Shown piece after piece: positions 24,660 to 36,337 of a DNA stretch of 50,620 nucleotides. The translations under genes and the position numbers were made by a program. Numbering within the stretch: position 1 is the stretch's first letter; each line of letters begins with the position of its first letter. The stretch is from Patulibacter sp052039575 (GTDB taxonomy: Bacteria; Actinomycetota; Thermoleophilia; Solirubrobacterales; Solirubrobacteraceae), in the NCBI GenBank assembly GCA_052039575.1, contig JBQGEK010000369.1:1-50620 (forward strand). The letters run 5' to 3'. The notes below the pieces were generated by a model. It did no database searches, was not told where the DNA came from, and worked only from the letters and a program-made list of their open reading frames with translations.

Positions 24660-26297
24660 TCACCGCTGAACCTCGAAGAGTACGCCAAAGACGCCACGGC
24701 CCGGTCCGGAGACGGGTCGGCGGCCGATCAACCGCAGCCGAGGATCGGCCTGCAGGATGGTACGCCAGGCACGTGTCCGGTCCGCGACCAGGCTCGTCCA
24801 GGGAGCTTGCCAGTTCCCGCTCGAGGTTACGGGAAGCACCAGCAGAACGCGCGACCCCGGGCCCTGGACGTCGAGCAGCCGGTCGATCACGACCCGCGGC
24901 GTGGCGGCGCGGAAGCGGTCCAGCACGCCCCGCCAGTCGAGCAGGCGCGTGTCCTGCTGGGCGCCGATCGCGGTCGCGTAGCGGAGGCCTTCGGGAGCCC
25001 CGGCGCGCTCCAGGCTGTAGGCGATCACCGGCAGCTGCTCGGGCTGGACGCTGACCACCAGGTCGCCGGCCCGCAGGTCGGGCGCAGCGCTGGACGCCAT
25101 GGTCTGGGCGGTTCCCTTGCTGTGCAGGCGGGCGCCCTGGGTGCTGATGCCCCAGGCGCCGACCAGGATCACGAGCACCACGAGCCCGGTCCGCCCGGAG
25201 TGGGTTAGCAGGACGCCGCCGAGCAGCACGACCGGGCCGACCAGCACTCCCATGTAGCGGCTCGCCCACGCCGGGTTGATCAGCGACGTGATCCAGGCGA
25301 ACAGCAGCGTGACCACCAGCATCAGCGCGAGCACCGCCACGTGGTCACGGATCACCGCCGCATCGGCCGGCGCCGGAACGCCCGGGATCTGGACCCGCCC
25401 GCGCGCTGCCGACGCGATGATCGCCGCGCCGAACAGCAGCGCGGCGGTGAACGCCGCGGCCGCGATCTGCGAGACCGCCAGCGAGCCGAGGCCGGTCAGC
25501 ATCATCTCGAAGGTCGGCCGGACCGACCACGGCGCTCCGGTCTCGCGGGCCTGCTGGAGCAGAGTCGGAATCCACGGCAGCCAGCAGATCGCGGCGAACA
25601 GGTGGACCAGGAAGCCGATCCGGAAGACCCGCATCCGCTCGCTGCGGTCCCGCTGCATCATCACGCGCAGCGCCACGGCGAAGACGCTGCCGCCGACCAG
25701 GAAGACGCCCCAGCTGTGGGTGTAGAGCAGCACGGCCAGCGTGACCGCCAGGCCGACCCGCGCGGCGACGGCGCCACGCTCGAAGACCCGCAGGTGCAGT
25801 CCGGCGACCAGCACCGACAGGAACGCCACCATCGAGTACATCCGGGTCTCCTGCCCGAAGTACGTCAGGTACGGCAGCGTGGCCGCGATCGCCGCGGTGC
25901 CGAGCGCGGCCCGGGTCCCGAACGGCCTGCGGGCCATCAGGAAGCCCACCGGGACCGTCGCCACCGCGAAGACCGTCGAGAGCGTATGGACCGCGGTCTC
26001 GGTCGTCCCGAACAGCCCGATCCAGAGGTTCAGCAGCAGGTAGTAGACCGGCGGGTTGCCGTCCAGCTGGAGCGCCGCCGGAATCTCGAGGAACGGCCGG
26101 TCGGCCACGCCGACGCTGATCCCCTCGTCGATCCAGAACGGCGCGTCGAGGTTGCGCGTGCGGAGGAAGACCGACCACAGCAGCAGCAGGCCGACGACCA
26201 CCCAGGCCCCGGGCCCGAGCAGCCAGGCGACGAGCCCGCGCACGGCGCTCTCCGCCCGGCGGATCGGCGGCTCCGCGGTCGGGTCGGCCGTGCTCAC
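24660..26297 (-). CDS. Polytopic GT-C glycosyltransferase (GT39/ArnT-like)
   Basis: 545 residues with about ten membrane helices. The first extracytoplasmic loop carries NLDAPFWIDEG, the acidic motif of GT-C enzymes that use polyprenyl-phosphate sugars, followed by LQLDGNPPVYYLLLNLWIG and RPFGTRAALGTAAI. The C-terminal 150 residues are a soluble extracytoplasmic domain. GTG start overlaps the upstream stop (26294-26297). Donor and acceptor cannot be inferred. Confidence 0.82.
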   Translation of the reverse strand: MSTADPTAEPPIRRAESAVRGLVAWLLGPGAWVVVGLLLLWSVFLRTRNLDAPFWIDEGISVGVADRPFLEIPAALQLDGNPPVYYLLLNLWIGLFGTTETAVHTLSTVFAVATVPVGFLMARRPFGTRAALGTAAIAATLPYLTYFGQETRMYSMVAFLSVLVAGLHLRVFERGAVAARVGLAVTLAVLLYTHSWGVFLVGGSVFAVALRVMMQRDRSERMRVFRIGFLVHLFAAICWLPWIPTLLQQARETGAPWSVRPTFEMMLTGLGSLAVSQIAAAAFTAALLFGAAIIASAARGRVQIPGVPAPADAAVIRDHVAVLALMLVVTLLFAWITSLINPAWASRYMGVLVGPVVLLGGVLLTHSGRTGLVVLVILVGAWGISTQGARLHSKGTAQTMASSAAPDLRAGDLVVSVQPEQLPVIAYSLERAGAPEGLRYATAIGAQQDTRLLDWRGVLDRFRAATPRVVIDRLLDVQGPGSRVLLVLPVTSSGNWQAPWTSLVADRTRAWRTILQADPRLRLIGRRPVSGPGRGVFGVLFEVQR

Positions 26298-27757
26298 CGC
26301 GCCGCCCCCTGGTCGTCGCAGCGGGCGACGATCCACCAGTACGGCGTGGTCGACCAGGTCTCCAGTCCGGGGATGTGGCGAACGGTCGGCGTCCAGTCGC
26401 CGTCCTCCTGCAGCCGCAGCCGCAGCACGACCTGGGTCGGCCCCTCGGGGATCATGCTGACCTGCTCCAAGTGGCGGTCCAGATACCAGGCGGCCTGCGG
26501 GACCATGAACTTGTGGGTCGCGACGTCGGCGCAGCGGTTGACCCGCTCGACGCCGCCGGCTGCCTCGATCGCCTTCGGCAGGTTGTCGATCAGCCGCGAC
26601 TCGTAGGTGGCGCTGCGGAGCTGGCGCGGCACGTCGTCGACCGCGGCGATCGCGATCAGCACCGCGAAGAGCGCGACCAGCGCGACCGCGGGACGTCGCG
26701 GGATCCGCGCCAGCAGCAGGCCGAAGCCCGCACTCGCCGCAACCAGCAGCAGCGCGACCGGCGGGATCAGGTAGCGCTCGTTGCCCGAGAAGCCACGTGT
26801 CGTCAAGACCACCACGACCACCAACCAGGCCACCCCGAATGCGGCGATCGCCCCGGCGATCACCGCCGCGCGACGCGGCGGCTCGGTCGCTCCGGGCGGC
26901 ACGATCGACGCCGTGGGATCGGGCCGGAGCCCCCCGTCGCGCCGCCGGCCGACCAGTGCGGTCACTCCGAGCACGACCGCCGCCGCGGCGACCGCCCAGG
27001 TCGCCGACGGGAGCATCGTGAAGAAGTCCCTAGTCACCGTCCATGCCGGGTTGTCGGTCAGCGACGCCGCACCCGGGTCGGGATTCTGCGCCCGCGAAGC
27101 GGCACGCCAGTAGTCCCCCGACCCCCACTTCTCGGGCAGCAGCCAGGCCAGCGGCAGCACCGCGAGGCCAGCGGCGATCAGCGCCCGCTGGCGCCAGTCG
27201 CCGCGCCAGGCCAGCCAGGCCGCGTAGAGCAGGAGGAACGGCCACGCCTCGGGACGCAGCAGCCCCGCCGCGATCCCGCACGCGAACGCGACGCGGGGCT
27301 GCCCCCGGAGCTCGGCGAGGATCGCACCGAGCACGACCGCCACGAGCACGCCCTCGCTGTTGGCCAGCCAGCCGTTCCAGATCCACCACGGCGCAGCACC
27401 GATCGCGACGGCGGCGAAGATGCCGGCGACCAGCCCCCCGAGTCGGCGCGCGATCAGGAAGGCCAGGACGACGGCGCTGATCGCCCCGAGTCGGGCCGCC
27501 AGGACCCAGACGTCGGGGGCGATCGACCCCAGCGGGGCGGCCGCGGTGGTGATCAGCACCGGGAGCGGCTTCCACGAAGGGCCACTGACGGTGTTGAGCT
27601 CGCCGTGGACGATCTCGCGACCCCAGACAATCCACGACATCGCGTCGTAGGTCGCCGCCGACGGGAAGAGGAACGTCGCCAGCCCGACCGCGAAGATCGC
27701 GACCGCGATCGCGCCCACGGGCGTGCGACCACGCGCCGGGCTGTGCTCAGCATCCAT
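26294..27757 (-). CDS. Polytopic membrane protein, probable glycosyltransferase-like
   Basis: 487 residues, about eleven membrane helices. After the first helix comes YDAMSWIVWGREIVHGELN and SGPSWKPLPVLITT, an acidic-loop layout like GT-C proteins but without a clear catalytic motif. Segments GFSGNERYLIPPVAL and LLRPEAWPFLLLY are typical of actinobacterial polytopic sugar-transferase relatives. A soluble tail follows from about residue 390. ATG 27757 is chosen because the hydrophobic region begins soon after; the frame is open further, overlapping ispF. Coupled to the downstream GT-C gene. Confidence 0.72.
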   Translation of the reverse strand: MDAEHSPARGRTPVGAIAVAIFAVGLATFLFPSAATYDAMSWIVWGREIVHGELNTVSGPSWKPLPVLITTAAAPLGSIAPDVWVLAARLGAISAVVLAFLIARRLGGLVAGIFAAVAIGAAPWWIWNGWLANSEGVLVAVVLGAILAELRGQPRVAFACGIAAGLLRPEAWPFLLLYAAWLAWRGDWRQRALIAAGLAVLPLAWLLPEKWGSGDYWRAASRAQNPDPGAASLTDNPAWTVTRDFFTMLPSATWAVAAAAVVLGVTALVGRRRDGGLRPDPTASIVPPGATEPPRRAAVIAGAIAAFGVAWLVVVVVLTTRGFSGNERYLIPPVALLLVAASAGFGLLLARIPRRPAVALVALFAVLIAIAAVDDVPRQLRSATYESRLIDNLPKAIEAAGGVERVNRCADVATHKFMVPQAAWYLDRHLEQVSMIPEGPTQVVLRLRLQEDGDWTPTVRHIPGLETWSTTPYWWIVARCDDQGAAR

Positions 27758-27831
27758 CGGGGCGCCATCGTACTGCGGGGGTTCGGGCCCAGGCCCCGGA
27801 CCCGGCGCCCGGCCGCCGCGCTGCTCGACGC

Positions 27832-28332
27832 TCACGCGTGGCGGACGATCGTGGCCACGGCGTGGGCGACGGCACCTTCGCCGCGGCCGACCGCATCCAT
27901 CCGCTCGGCCGTGGTCGCCTTGACGTTGACCCGCTCGACGTCGACCCCGAGGGTCGCCGCCAGCCGCTCGGCCATCGCCGCCTTGTGCGGGCTGAGCTTC
28001 GGGCGCTCCAGCACGACGGTGCTGTCGAGAGCGGTCACCGTCCACCCGGCGTCAGCCACCAGATCGACGACGTGCGCCAGCAGCGCGATCGAGTCGGCGC
28101 CCCGCCAACGCTCCTCGGTGTCGGGGAAATGCTCGCCGATGTCTCCCAGCCCCGCGGCCCCGAGCAGCGCGTCGATCGCCGCGTGGGTGAGCACGTCCGC
28201 GTCGCTGTGGCCGTCGAGCGCGAGCGGGCTCTCGATCGTGACCCCGCCGAGGATCAGCGGACGCTCCGGCTGCGTCTCGGTCAGGCGGTGGCTGTCCCAG
28301 CCGATCCCGCTGCGGACGTCGACGATCGTCAC
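27832..28332 (-). CDS. ispF: 2-C-methyl-D-erythritol 2,4-cyclodiphosphate synthase
   Basis: Fifth enzyme of the MEP isoprenoid pathway. SGIGWDSHRL (metal Asp/His), LDGHSDADVLTHAAIDALLG, GDIGEHFPDTEERW and the C-terminal VNVKATTAERMDAVGRGEG are all present. 166 residues, normal length. GTG start overlaps the PHP gene stop (28329-28332). Together with ispD it frames the PHP gene in one coupled operon. Confidence 0.96.
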   Translation of the reverse strand: MTIVDVRSGIGWDSHRLTETQPERPLILGGVTIESPLALDGHSDADVLTHAAIDALLGAAGLGDIGEHFPDTEERWRGADSIALLAHVVDLVADAGWTVTALDSTVVLERPKLSPHKAAMAERLAATLGVDVERVNVKATTAERMDAVGRGEGAVAHAVATIVRHA

Positions 28333-29255
28333 GATCCGGGCCGCCCGGTCGCGGGGTCGATCGTCGGCGGGGGCGTGTCACCGTGGCGGTGCGCGATCTC
28401 TCGGTCGGCCGGCTCGATCGGCACGGGTCGCGGCGTCCGGGCCTCGAACGTCGTGAGCTCGCCGATCCCGACGTCCGCCAGCAGGTCGAGCGCCTCGCCG
28501 TACCCGTAGCCGAGGTGCGCCGGCCGGTGCGCGTCGCTCGACAGCACCACCGGGTTGCCTGCGTCCGCGACCATCTCGAGGAACGCCTTGGCGGGATAGA
28601 TCTCGCCGACCGGCTTGCGCAGCCCGGCGGTGGAGATCTCGACCGCGATCCCCGTCTCGGCGATCGCCTCGATCGCCGGCTCGTAGTAGAAGCGCACGTC
28701 ACGCTCGGGCGTCGGTCGCGCAGGACCCCACACCTTGACCAGATCGGGGTGGGAAAGGATGTCGTAGAGCCCGCTGCGGGCGCACTCGGCCAGCGTCTCG
28801 AAGTACCGGCTCCAGACCTCGTCGGCGCTGGCGGCCGACGCCCAGACGTCCCAGTTGGTGCCGGTCTCCGAGTACTCGGCGTCGACGCCGCGGTCGCGCA
28901 GGAAGTGCACCGAGCCGAGCACGTAGTCCCACTCGCGGGCCTCGAGCAGCGACGCCATCCGGTCCTCGCGGCCCGGGATGAAGTCGGCCTCGATACCCAG
29001 GCGCAGGTCGGTCCGCTCGCGCACGAAGCTGCAGTAGGCGTCGATGTCGTCGACGCCGGAGAACTTCCAGAACGGGTGCTCCCACACGTCGAGCGCCTGT
29101 GCGAAGCGGTGGACGTGCTCGCTCGCGCCGAGCTCGGTGACCCCGCGATCGGTGGCCGCCGCCCGGTACTGCTCCGCGTTGGCCGTCGTGAAGTACTGGT
29201 CCGGCGTCGAGGGATGCTCGTCCGGCCGCAGGTGCACGTGGTAGTCGGTCAGCAC
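28329..29255 (-). CDS. PHP-domain phosphoesterase (HisJ-like)
   Basis: 308-residue PHP-fold metal-dependent phosphoesterase. Metal motifs in order: DYHVHLRP (HxH), LGIEADFIPG, VLGSVHFL, DILSHPDLVK and LSSDAHRPAHLG. Resembles histidinol-phosphatases of the HisJ/HisK group, but no histidine genes are near. The GTG overlaps the ispD stop by seven bases (29249-29255) and the end overlaps ispF, so it is locked inside the MEP operon. The natural substrate could be histidinol phosphate or another small phosphate ester. Confidence 0.88.
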   Translation of the reverse strand: MLTDYHVHLRPDEHPSTPDQYFTTANAEQYRAAATDRGVTELGASEHVHRFAQALDVWEHPFWKFSGVDDIDAYCSFVRERTDLRLGIEADFIPGREDRMASLLEAREWDYVLGSVHFLRDRGVDAEYSETGTNWDVWASAASADEVWSRYFETLAECARSGLYDILSHPDLVKVWGPARPTPERDVRFYYEPAIEAIAETGIAVEISTAGLRKPVGEIYPAKAFLEMVADAGNPVVLSSDAHRPAHLGYGYGEALDLLADVGIGELTTFEARTPRPVPIEPADREIAHRHGDTPPPTIDPATGRPGS

Positions 29256-30010
29256 GGGACGTCATTCTGTCGCAGTCGGGGAAGCAACAGCTCGGCGAGC
29301 TCCAGGTCGACCGGGACGGTGACCTTCAGGTTGGTGCTGGGCGCGGGAACGATCCGAACGTCTCCCCCGGCCGCTTCGACCAGCGACGCGTCATCGGTCG
29401 CGGCCGCGAGTACGGCGTCCGGCTGGGCCAGCGCGCCGACGAGCACCGAGCGTCGGAAGACCTGGGGCGTTTGGACCGCCCACAGCCGCGAACGGTCGAG
29501 CGTGCGGTCGACCCGCGGCAGGCCGGTGTCGGGCCCCGTCGCGGCCGGCCTGCTCGCCTGCTTGACCGTGTCGGTCATGGGAGCAGCGGCGACGGCCGCA
29601 TCCGCCCCGCTGGCGACCGCGTCGAGGCAGGCCTCGACCAGGGCGGGAGTGACCAGCGGACGGGCCCCGTCGTGGACGAGGACCGGCTCGTCGTCGGGAC
29701 CAGCACCGCACGCGGCGAGCCCCGCGCGGACCGAGTGCGAGCGCTCCCGCCCGCCCGGGACCGCGGTCACCCGGGGCGCGCCGCCCTCGGCGTTCCAAGC
29801 GCCCTCGGGCAGCCCCCAGTCGCCCGGGTCGCCGGGTAGCGCCTCACCGGCGGGGAGCACCACCACGATCCGTCGCAGCGCCGGCACCGCGATCAGCGTG
29901 CCGAGCGCCCAGGAGAGCAGCGGACGGCCGAGCACCGGGACCAGCGCCTTGGGGCGATCGTGCCCCAGGCGCTCCCCGCGTCCGGCGCCCACGACGAGCG
30001 CGACAGCCAT
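29249..30010 (-). CDS. ispD: 2-C-methyl-D-erythritol 4-phosphate cytidylyltransferase
   Basis: Third step of the MEP pathway, forming CDP-methylerythritol. N-terminal nucleotide-binding LVVGAGRGERLGHDRPKAL, then VLVHDGARPLV, TDTVKQ and LWAVQTPQVFR; 253 residues, normal. The usual AAAGxGxR loop is GAGRGERLG here. Follows carD by 38 bases and is translationally linked to the PHP gene and ispF. Confidence 0.94.
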   Translation of the reverse strand: MAVALVVGAGRGERLGHDRPKALVPVLGRPLLSWALGTLIAVPALRRIVVVLPAGEALPGDPGDWGLPEGAWNAEGGAPRVTAVPGGRERSHSVRAGLAACGAGPDDEPVLVHDGARPLVTPALVEACLDAVASGADAAVAAAPMTDTVKQASRPAATGPDTGLPRVDRTLDRSRLWAVQTPQVFRRSVLVGALAQPDAVLAAATDDASLVEAAGGDVRIVPAPSTNLKVTVPVDLELAELLLPRLRQNDVPC

Positions 30011-30048
30011 CGTGGCCGACGGTTCCGGCGTCCGCTGCGTGGGTGCTG

Positions 30049-30708
30049 CTAGTCCTGCAGCGCCAGCGCGTCGTCGTCGACGGCGCCCTCGCTGGCGTCC
30101 TCGTCGTCCTCGTCCTCGTCGGCGGCCGCGGCAACGGCCGCTGCCGCCGCAAGCGCCGCGGGAGAGCCCTCGGCCGGAGGCGCGAGGATTCCGTCGAGGT
30201 ACTCCTCGGCCTCTTCCTCGGACTTCTCCAGCGCGTACATCAGCTCCGACGCCAGAACCTTCTTAGCGCGCGTGAACATCTGCTTCTCGCCGGTCGACAG
30301 GCCCTTGTCGTTCTCACGCGTGGCGAGGTTGCGCACGACCTCGGCCAGCTCGTAGATGTCACCGGTCTTGATCTTCTCGCGGTTGTGCTTGAAGCGCCGG
30401 TTCCAGTTCTTCGGCATCTCCGTGCACGGACCCTCGAGGACGCCGAGGACCTTGCGCACGGTCTCCTCGTCGATCACGCGACGCAGGCCGACGGCCGCCG
30501 CCTGGTCACACGGGACGTGGACCGTCATGTCGTTGTGGAGAATCCGGATCTTGAGGTACTCGCGGTCCTCTCCCAGTACCTTGCGCGGTGCGCGAGCCTT
30601 CACGACACCCGCGCCGTGGTGCGGGTAAACGACGTTGTCGCCGACCTGGAAGTCGCAGTCACCGGTGGTGATCGTGTCGAACAGGTCGTCGTCGATGCTG
30701 TCAGTCAT
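30049..30708 (-). CDS. carD: CarD-family RNA polymerase-binding transcription regulator
   Basis: 219 residues. The N-terminal RNAP-interacting domain (about residues 18-75) has FQVGDNVVYPHHGAGVVKAR and EYLKIRILHNDMTVHVP. The helical DNA-binding domain follows (PKNWNRRFKHNREKIKTGDI, YELAEVVRNLATREND, TGEKQMFTRAKKVLASELMY). It is longer than mycobacterial CarD (about 160) by an alanine and aspartate/glutamate-rich C-terminal tail of about 45 residues. CarD stabilises RNAP open complexes, chiefly at rRNA and housekeeping promoters. AGGAGG lies five bases before the ATG. First gene of the carD-ispD-PHP-ispF group. Confidence 0.95.
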   Translation of the reverse strand: MTDSIDDDLFDTITTGDCDFQVGDNVVYPHHGAGVVKARAPRKVLGEDREYLKIRILHNDMTVHVPCDQAAAVGLRRVIDEETVRKVLGVLEGPCTEMPKNWNRRFKHNREKIKTGDIYELAEVVRNLATRENDKGLSTGEKQMFTRAKKVLASELMYALEKSEEEAEEYLDGILAPPAEGSPAALAAAAAVAAAADEDEDDEDASEGAVDDDALALQD

Positions 30709-30777
30709 GGTCCCTCCTGGGATGGCCCGCGCAGAACGCGGCACGATCGGCTCGGACGGCCGTGGCGCAGAAGCGCG

Positions 30778-31890
30778 TCACGACTGCAGGTACCGATCGA
30801 CGATGTTGATCTCCTGCAGCCGGCGAAGGCCCTCGCGGATGTCCTTCGCCCGGATCTCGCCGACTCCGGGTACCGACTCGAGGTCGGCGTCCGCTCCGAC
30901 GAGCAACTCGTCCAGGCCACCGAACGTGTCGATGATCTGCTGCACGACGAGCTTGGGCAGGCGCGGGATCCGCGCCAGCACCCGATGGCCACGGGGGCTG
31001 ACCGGGTAGTCCAAGGTGTTGAGCTTGCGGTTGTAGCCGAGCAGCTCCGCCAGCCGACCGAAGTCGAGCAGGTCGGAGTGCGGGACCCGCGGAAGCAGGT
31101 CGAGCGTCGCCGCGACCGCTTCCTCGCTCGGATCGGCGGAGTAGTCGCGCACCAGCGCGGCCTTCTCGCCCGCCGTGCCGACCGTGGTCTCCTCGAGCTG
31201 CATCTCGATCAGCCGACCGTCGGTGCCGAGCTCGACGATGTAGCGCTCGATCTCGACCGCCATCCGCGAGACGAACTCGGCGCGCTGCAGGACCGTCAGC
31301 ACGTCGTGGAGCGAGGCGCTGCCCTCGAACTCCAACGCGGTCAGGCGGGTCGATACCTGATCCAGCCGGACGCGGTACTTCTCGAGCGTCGCCAGCGCCT
31401 GGTTGGCCTTGGCCAGCACCACCGGGATCTGGTCGAGCTGGTACCGCGTGCCGTCGACGTACAGCGAGACGATCTCGCGCCGCTGGGAGATCGCGATCAC
31501 CAGCGCGTTGGTCTGCTTGCTGACGCGCTCGGCGGTGCGGTGACGGGTGCCCGTCTCCTGCGTGAGGATCGTCGGGTCCGGCACCAGCTGCACGTTCGCC
31601 ATCGCGATCTTCGTCGCGTTGGCGTTGAGCGTGATCGCCCCGTCCATCTTCGCGAGCTGGTACAACAGCGCAGGGGTCGAGTCGATGTCGAGGCGGATAC
31701 CGCCTGAGCAGAGGTGTGTGATCTCCTCCGGCTCGCCGATTGCCAGGAGACCACCCGTATGCGCGTTCAGGATCGAATCGATCCCGTCGCGTAGAGCTGT
31801 GCCCGGCGCAATCATCTCGAGCGCCTTCACCAGCCGGGGCTCCTGGCGACCTTCGAGCTCTGGAAGCTCTTCGCCGGGGCGCTGCGCCAT
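30778..31890 (-). CDS. disA: Diadenylate cyclase DisA (c-di-AMP synthase, DNA-scanning)
   Basis: Condenses two ATP to cyclic di-AMP and monitors DNA. The catalytic DAC domain has DGA (83-85) and GTRHRT (114-119) as the family requires. A helical linker (about 150-290) and a C-terminal helix-hairpin-helix DNA-binding domain follow (LPKLVVQQIIDTFGGLDELL, VPGVGEIRAKDIREGLRRL). 370 residues, usual size. ATG 31890 is chosen over a longer open frame because TACAAT lies seven bases upstream and homology begins here. Adjacent to radA, its usual partner. Its product is the ligand of the riboswitch at 9893-10023. Confidence 0.96.
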   Translation of the reverse strand: MAQRPGEELPELEGRQEPRLVKALEMIAPGTALRDGIDSILNAHTGGLLAIGEPEEITHLCSGGIRLDIDSTPALLYQLAKMDGAITLNANATKIAMANVQLVPDPTILTQETGTRHRTAERVSKQTNALVIAISQRREIVSLYVDGTRYQLDQIPVVLAKANQALATLEKYRVRLDQVSTRLTALEFEGSASLHDVLTVLQRAEFVSRMAVEIERYIVELGTDGRLIEMQLEETTVGTAGEKAALVRDYSADPSEEAVAATLDLLPRVPHSDLLDFGRLAELLGYNRKLNTLDYPVSPRGHRVLARIPRLPKLVVQQIIDTFGGLDELLVGADADLESVPGVGEIRAKDIREGLRRLQEINIVDRYLQS

Positions 31891-31897
31891 CGCAACG

Positions 31898-31903
31898 ATT
31901 GTA
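31898..31903 (-). promoter_or_regulatory. -10 element TACAAT of disA
   Basis: Near-consensus -10 seven bases before the disA ATG, so the transcript is probably leaderless. Confidence 0.6.
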
Positions 31904-31988
31904 GCAAGCCCCAGCGGCAGTACACGAGCCGTGAAAACAGCCGTGCACGGAGATCGGCGCCGCCCGGCGCCTCGGGACGCGTCCGTGT

Positions 31989-33437
31989 TCAGCTGCGACG
32001 TGGCAGCGCGGAGCGCAGCGCGTCGCGTAGGGTGGGCTGCTTCTCGGGCTGGACGACACCGCGCAGGCCGAACTTGCGGGCCTCGGCCAACCGCCGGTCG
32101 GCGTGCGCCACGCCGCGCAGCTCGCCGGTCAATCCGACCTCGCCGAAGCACGCGACCGGCAGATCGTCGGCCTCCGCCCCGTCGCCCGAGGCGGTCGGGA
32201 ACGTGGAGACGGTCGGCACGATCCCCCGCGCCGCCGACGCGACCGCCAGAGCGACGGCCAGGTCCGCTCCGGGCTCGTCGCAGCGGACCCCGCCGACGAC
32301 GTTGACGAAGACGTCGTGGGTGCTCGTCGCCAGCCCGGCGTGACGGGACAGCACCGCCAGCACCAGCGCCAGGCGGTTGCGGTCGATCCCGTTGCAGACC
32401 CGCCGGGGCGGGACGAGCTCGCTCGGCGAGACCAGTGCCTGGACCTCGACCAGCAGCGGTCGGGTGCCCTCCATCGCGCAGAGGATCACCGACCCCGCCG
32501 CCCGCGTCGCCTCGCCGACGAACCGAGCCGACGGATCGAGCACCTCGACCAGGCCGACCCCCCGCATCTCGAAGACACCCGCCTCGTTGGTCGACCCGAA
32601 GCGGTTCTTGCTGGCCCTCAGGGTGCGGTAGGTGCGCTCGCGCTCGCCCTCGAACTGGAGCACGCAGTCGACCAGGTGCTCCAGCACCCGCGGACCCGCG
32701 AGCGCGCCCTCCTTGGTCACGTGGCCGACCAGCACCGTCGCCACGTCGAGCCGCTTGGCGACCTCCATCAGCCGCCCCGCGACCTCGCGGACCTGGCTGA
32801 CCGAGCCGGGCGCGCCGCTCAGGTCCGGGTCGTGCATCGTCTGGACCGAGTCGATCACGCAGACGTCCGGGCGCTCCGCCTCGATCGTGGCGATCACCGT
32901 CGGCAGGTCGGTCTCGGCCAGGATCGGCACGTCGAGCGCCGACGCCAACCCGACCGGCGCCCCGCCGTCGCCGTTCCCGGCGGGCGGGGCCGCCAGCCGC
33001 TCGGCCCGCAACCGGACCTGGGCCGCCGACTCCTCACCCGAGACGTAGAGGGTGCGCGACCCGGCCCCCTGGAGGTGCCCGAGCACCGTGTTCAGCAGCG
33101 TCGACTTGCCGATCCCCGGCGACCCGCCGAGCAGGACCAGCGATCCGGGTACCAGCCCACCGCCGAGGACCCGGTCGACCTCGCCCAAGCCGGTCCGCAG
33201 TCGCGGCACACGCGGCGCCGTGACGTCGCGCAGCCGAGTCGGGGCGCCCGCCGGGGCTCCAGAGGCGCTCACGCGGGCGGGAGACACCGTTCGCGGGCCG
33301 CTGCGCCCCCCGTTGGGCCGCGTGGCTCGCTGCTCGGTGATCGTCCCCCACGCGTCGCAGCCGGGGCACTGCCCGAGCCAGCGCGGACTCTCGTGCCCGC
33401 AGGCGGAACAGACGTGGACGGTTGCGGCGCGGGCCAT
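31989..33437 (-). CDS. radA: DNA repair protein RadA
   Basis: RecA-like ATPase that processes recombination intermediates. N-terminal four-cysteine zinc finger (C10, C13, C24, C27: CSACGHESPRWLGQCPGC), Walker A GGSPGIGKST (about 104-113), Walker B VCVIDSVQT, the diagnostic KNRFG (277-281) and a C-terminal Lon-like domain. 482 residues, about 20 longer than usual because of a Pro/Ala linker after the zinc finger. TACCCT lies ten bases before the ATG. Sits between clpC and disA as in many Gram-positives. Confidence 0.96.
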   Translation of the reverse strand: MARAATVHVCSACGHESPRWLGQCPGCDAWGTITEQRATRPNGGRSGPRTVSPARVSASGAPAGAPTRLRDVTAPRVPRLRTGLGEVDRVLGGGLVPGSLVLLGGSPGIGKSTLLNTVLGHLQGAGSRTLYVSGEESAAQVRLRAERLAAPPAGNGDGGAPVGLASALDVPILAETDLPTVIATIEAERPDVCVIDSVQTMHDPDLSGAPGSVSQVREVAGRLMEVAKRLDVATVLVGHVTKEGALAGPRVLEHLVDCVLQFEGERERTYRTLRASKNRFGSTNEAGVFEMRGVGLVEVLDPSARFVGEATRAAGSVILCAMEGTRPLLVEVQALVSPSELVPPRRVCNGIDRNRLALVLAVLSRHAGLATSTHDVFVNVVGGVRCDEPGADLAVALAVASAARGIVPTVSTFPTASGDGAEADDLPVACFGEVGLTGELRGVAHADRRLAEARKFGLRGVVQPEKQPTLRDALRSALPRRS

Positions 33438-33503
33438 CGAGCCATCCAGGGTAGGCGGCCCGCAGGACGACACGCGGCCGGTCGTCCGCGCCTCCGGCCC
33501 ACG

Positions 33504-33533
33504 AAAAAGGGCGGAGCCGATGACTCCGCCCTT
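33504..33533 (-). terminator. Intrinsic terminator after clpC
   Basis: Perfect ten-base arms AAGGGCGGAG and CTCCGCCCTT around a seven-base loop, followed on the minus strand by TTTTTCG. Ends the clpC transcript before radA. Confidence 0.9.
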
Positions 33534-33569
33534 CGCGGTCGGCGGCGACGCTCGCGCGTCGCTGCGACC

Positions 33570-36161
<2,592 letters not shown>

Positions 36162-36337
36162 CTCGGGTCCTTCCGTGGATCACGACTGATGCTACCAGCG
36201 GCCCACCCCGACCCCGACCGGTCCTCGCCGCCCGCCACGGTCGACCGTCGCCGGGCCACCCGGCGGAGCATCCTCCGGGCGTGCGCGATCACCGACCGGG
36301 AAGGTCGGAAAACCCCCGGAATCGGCGTATGTCGCGG

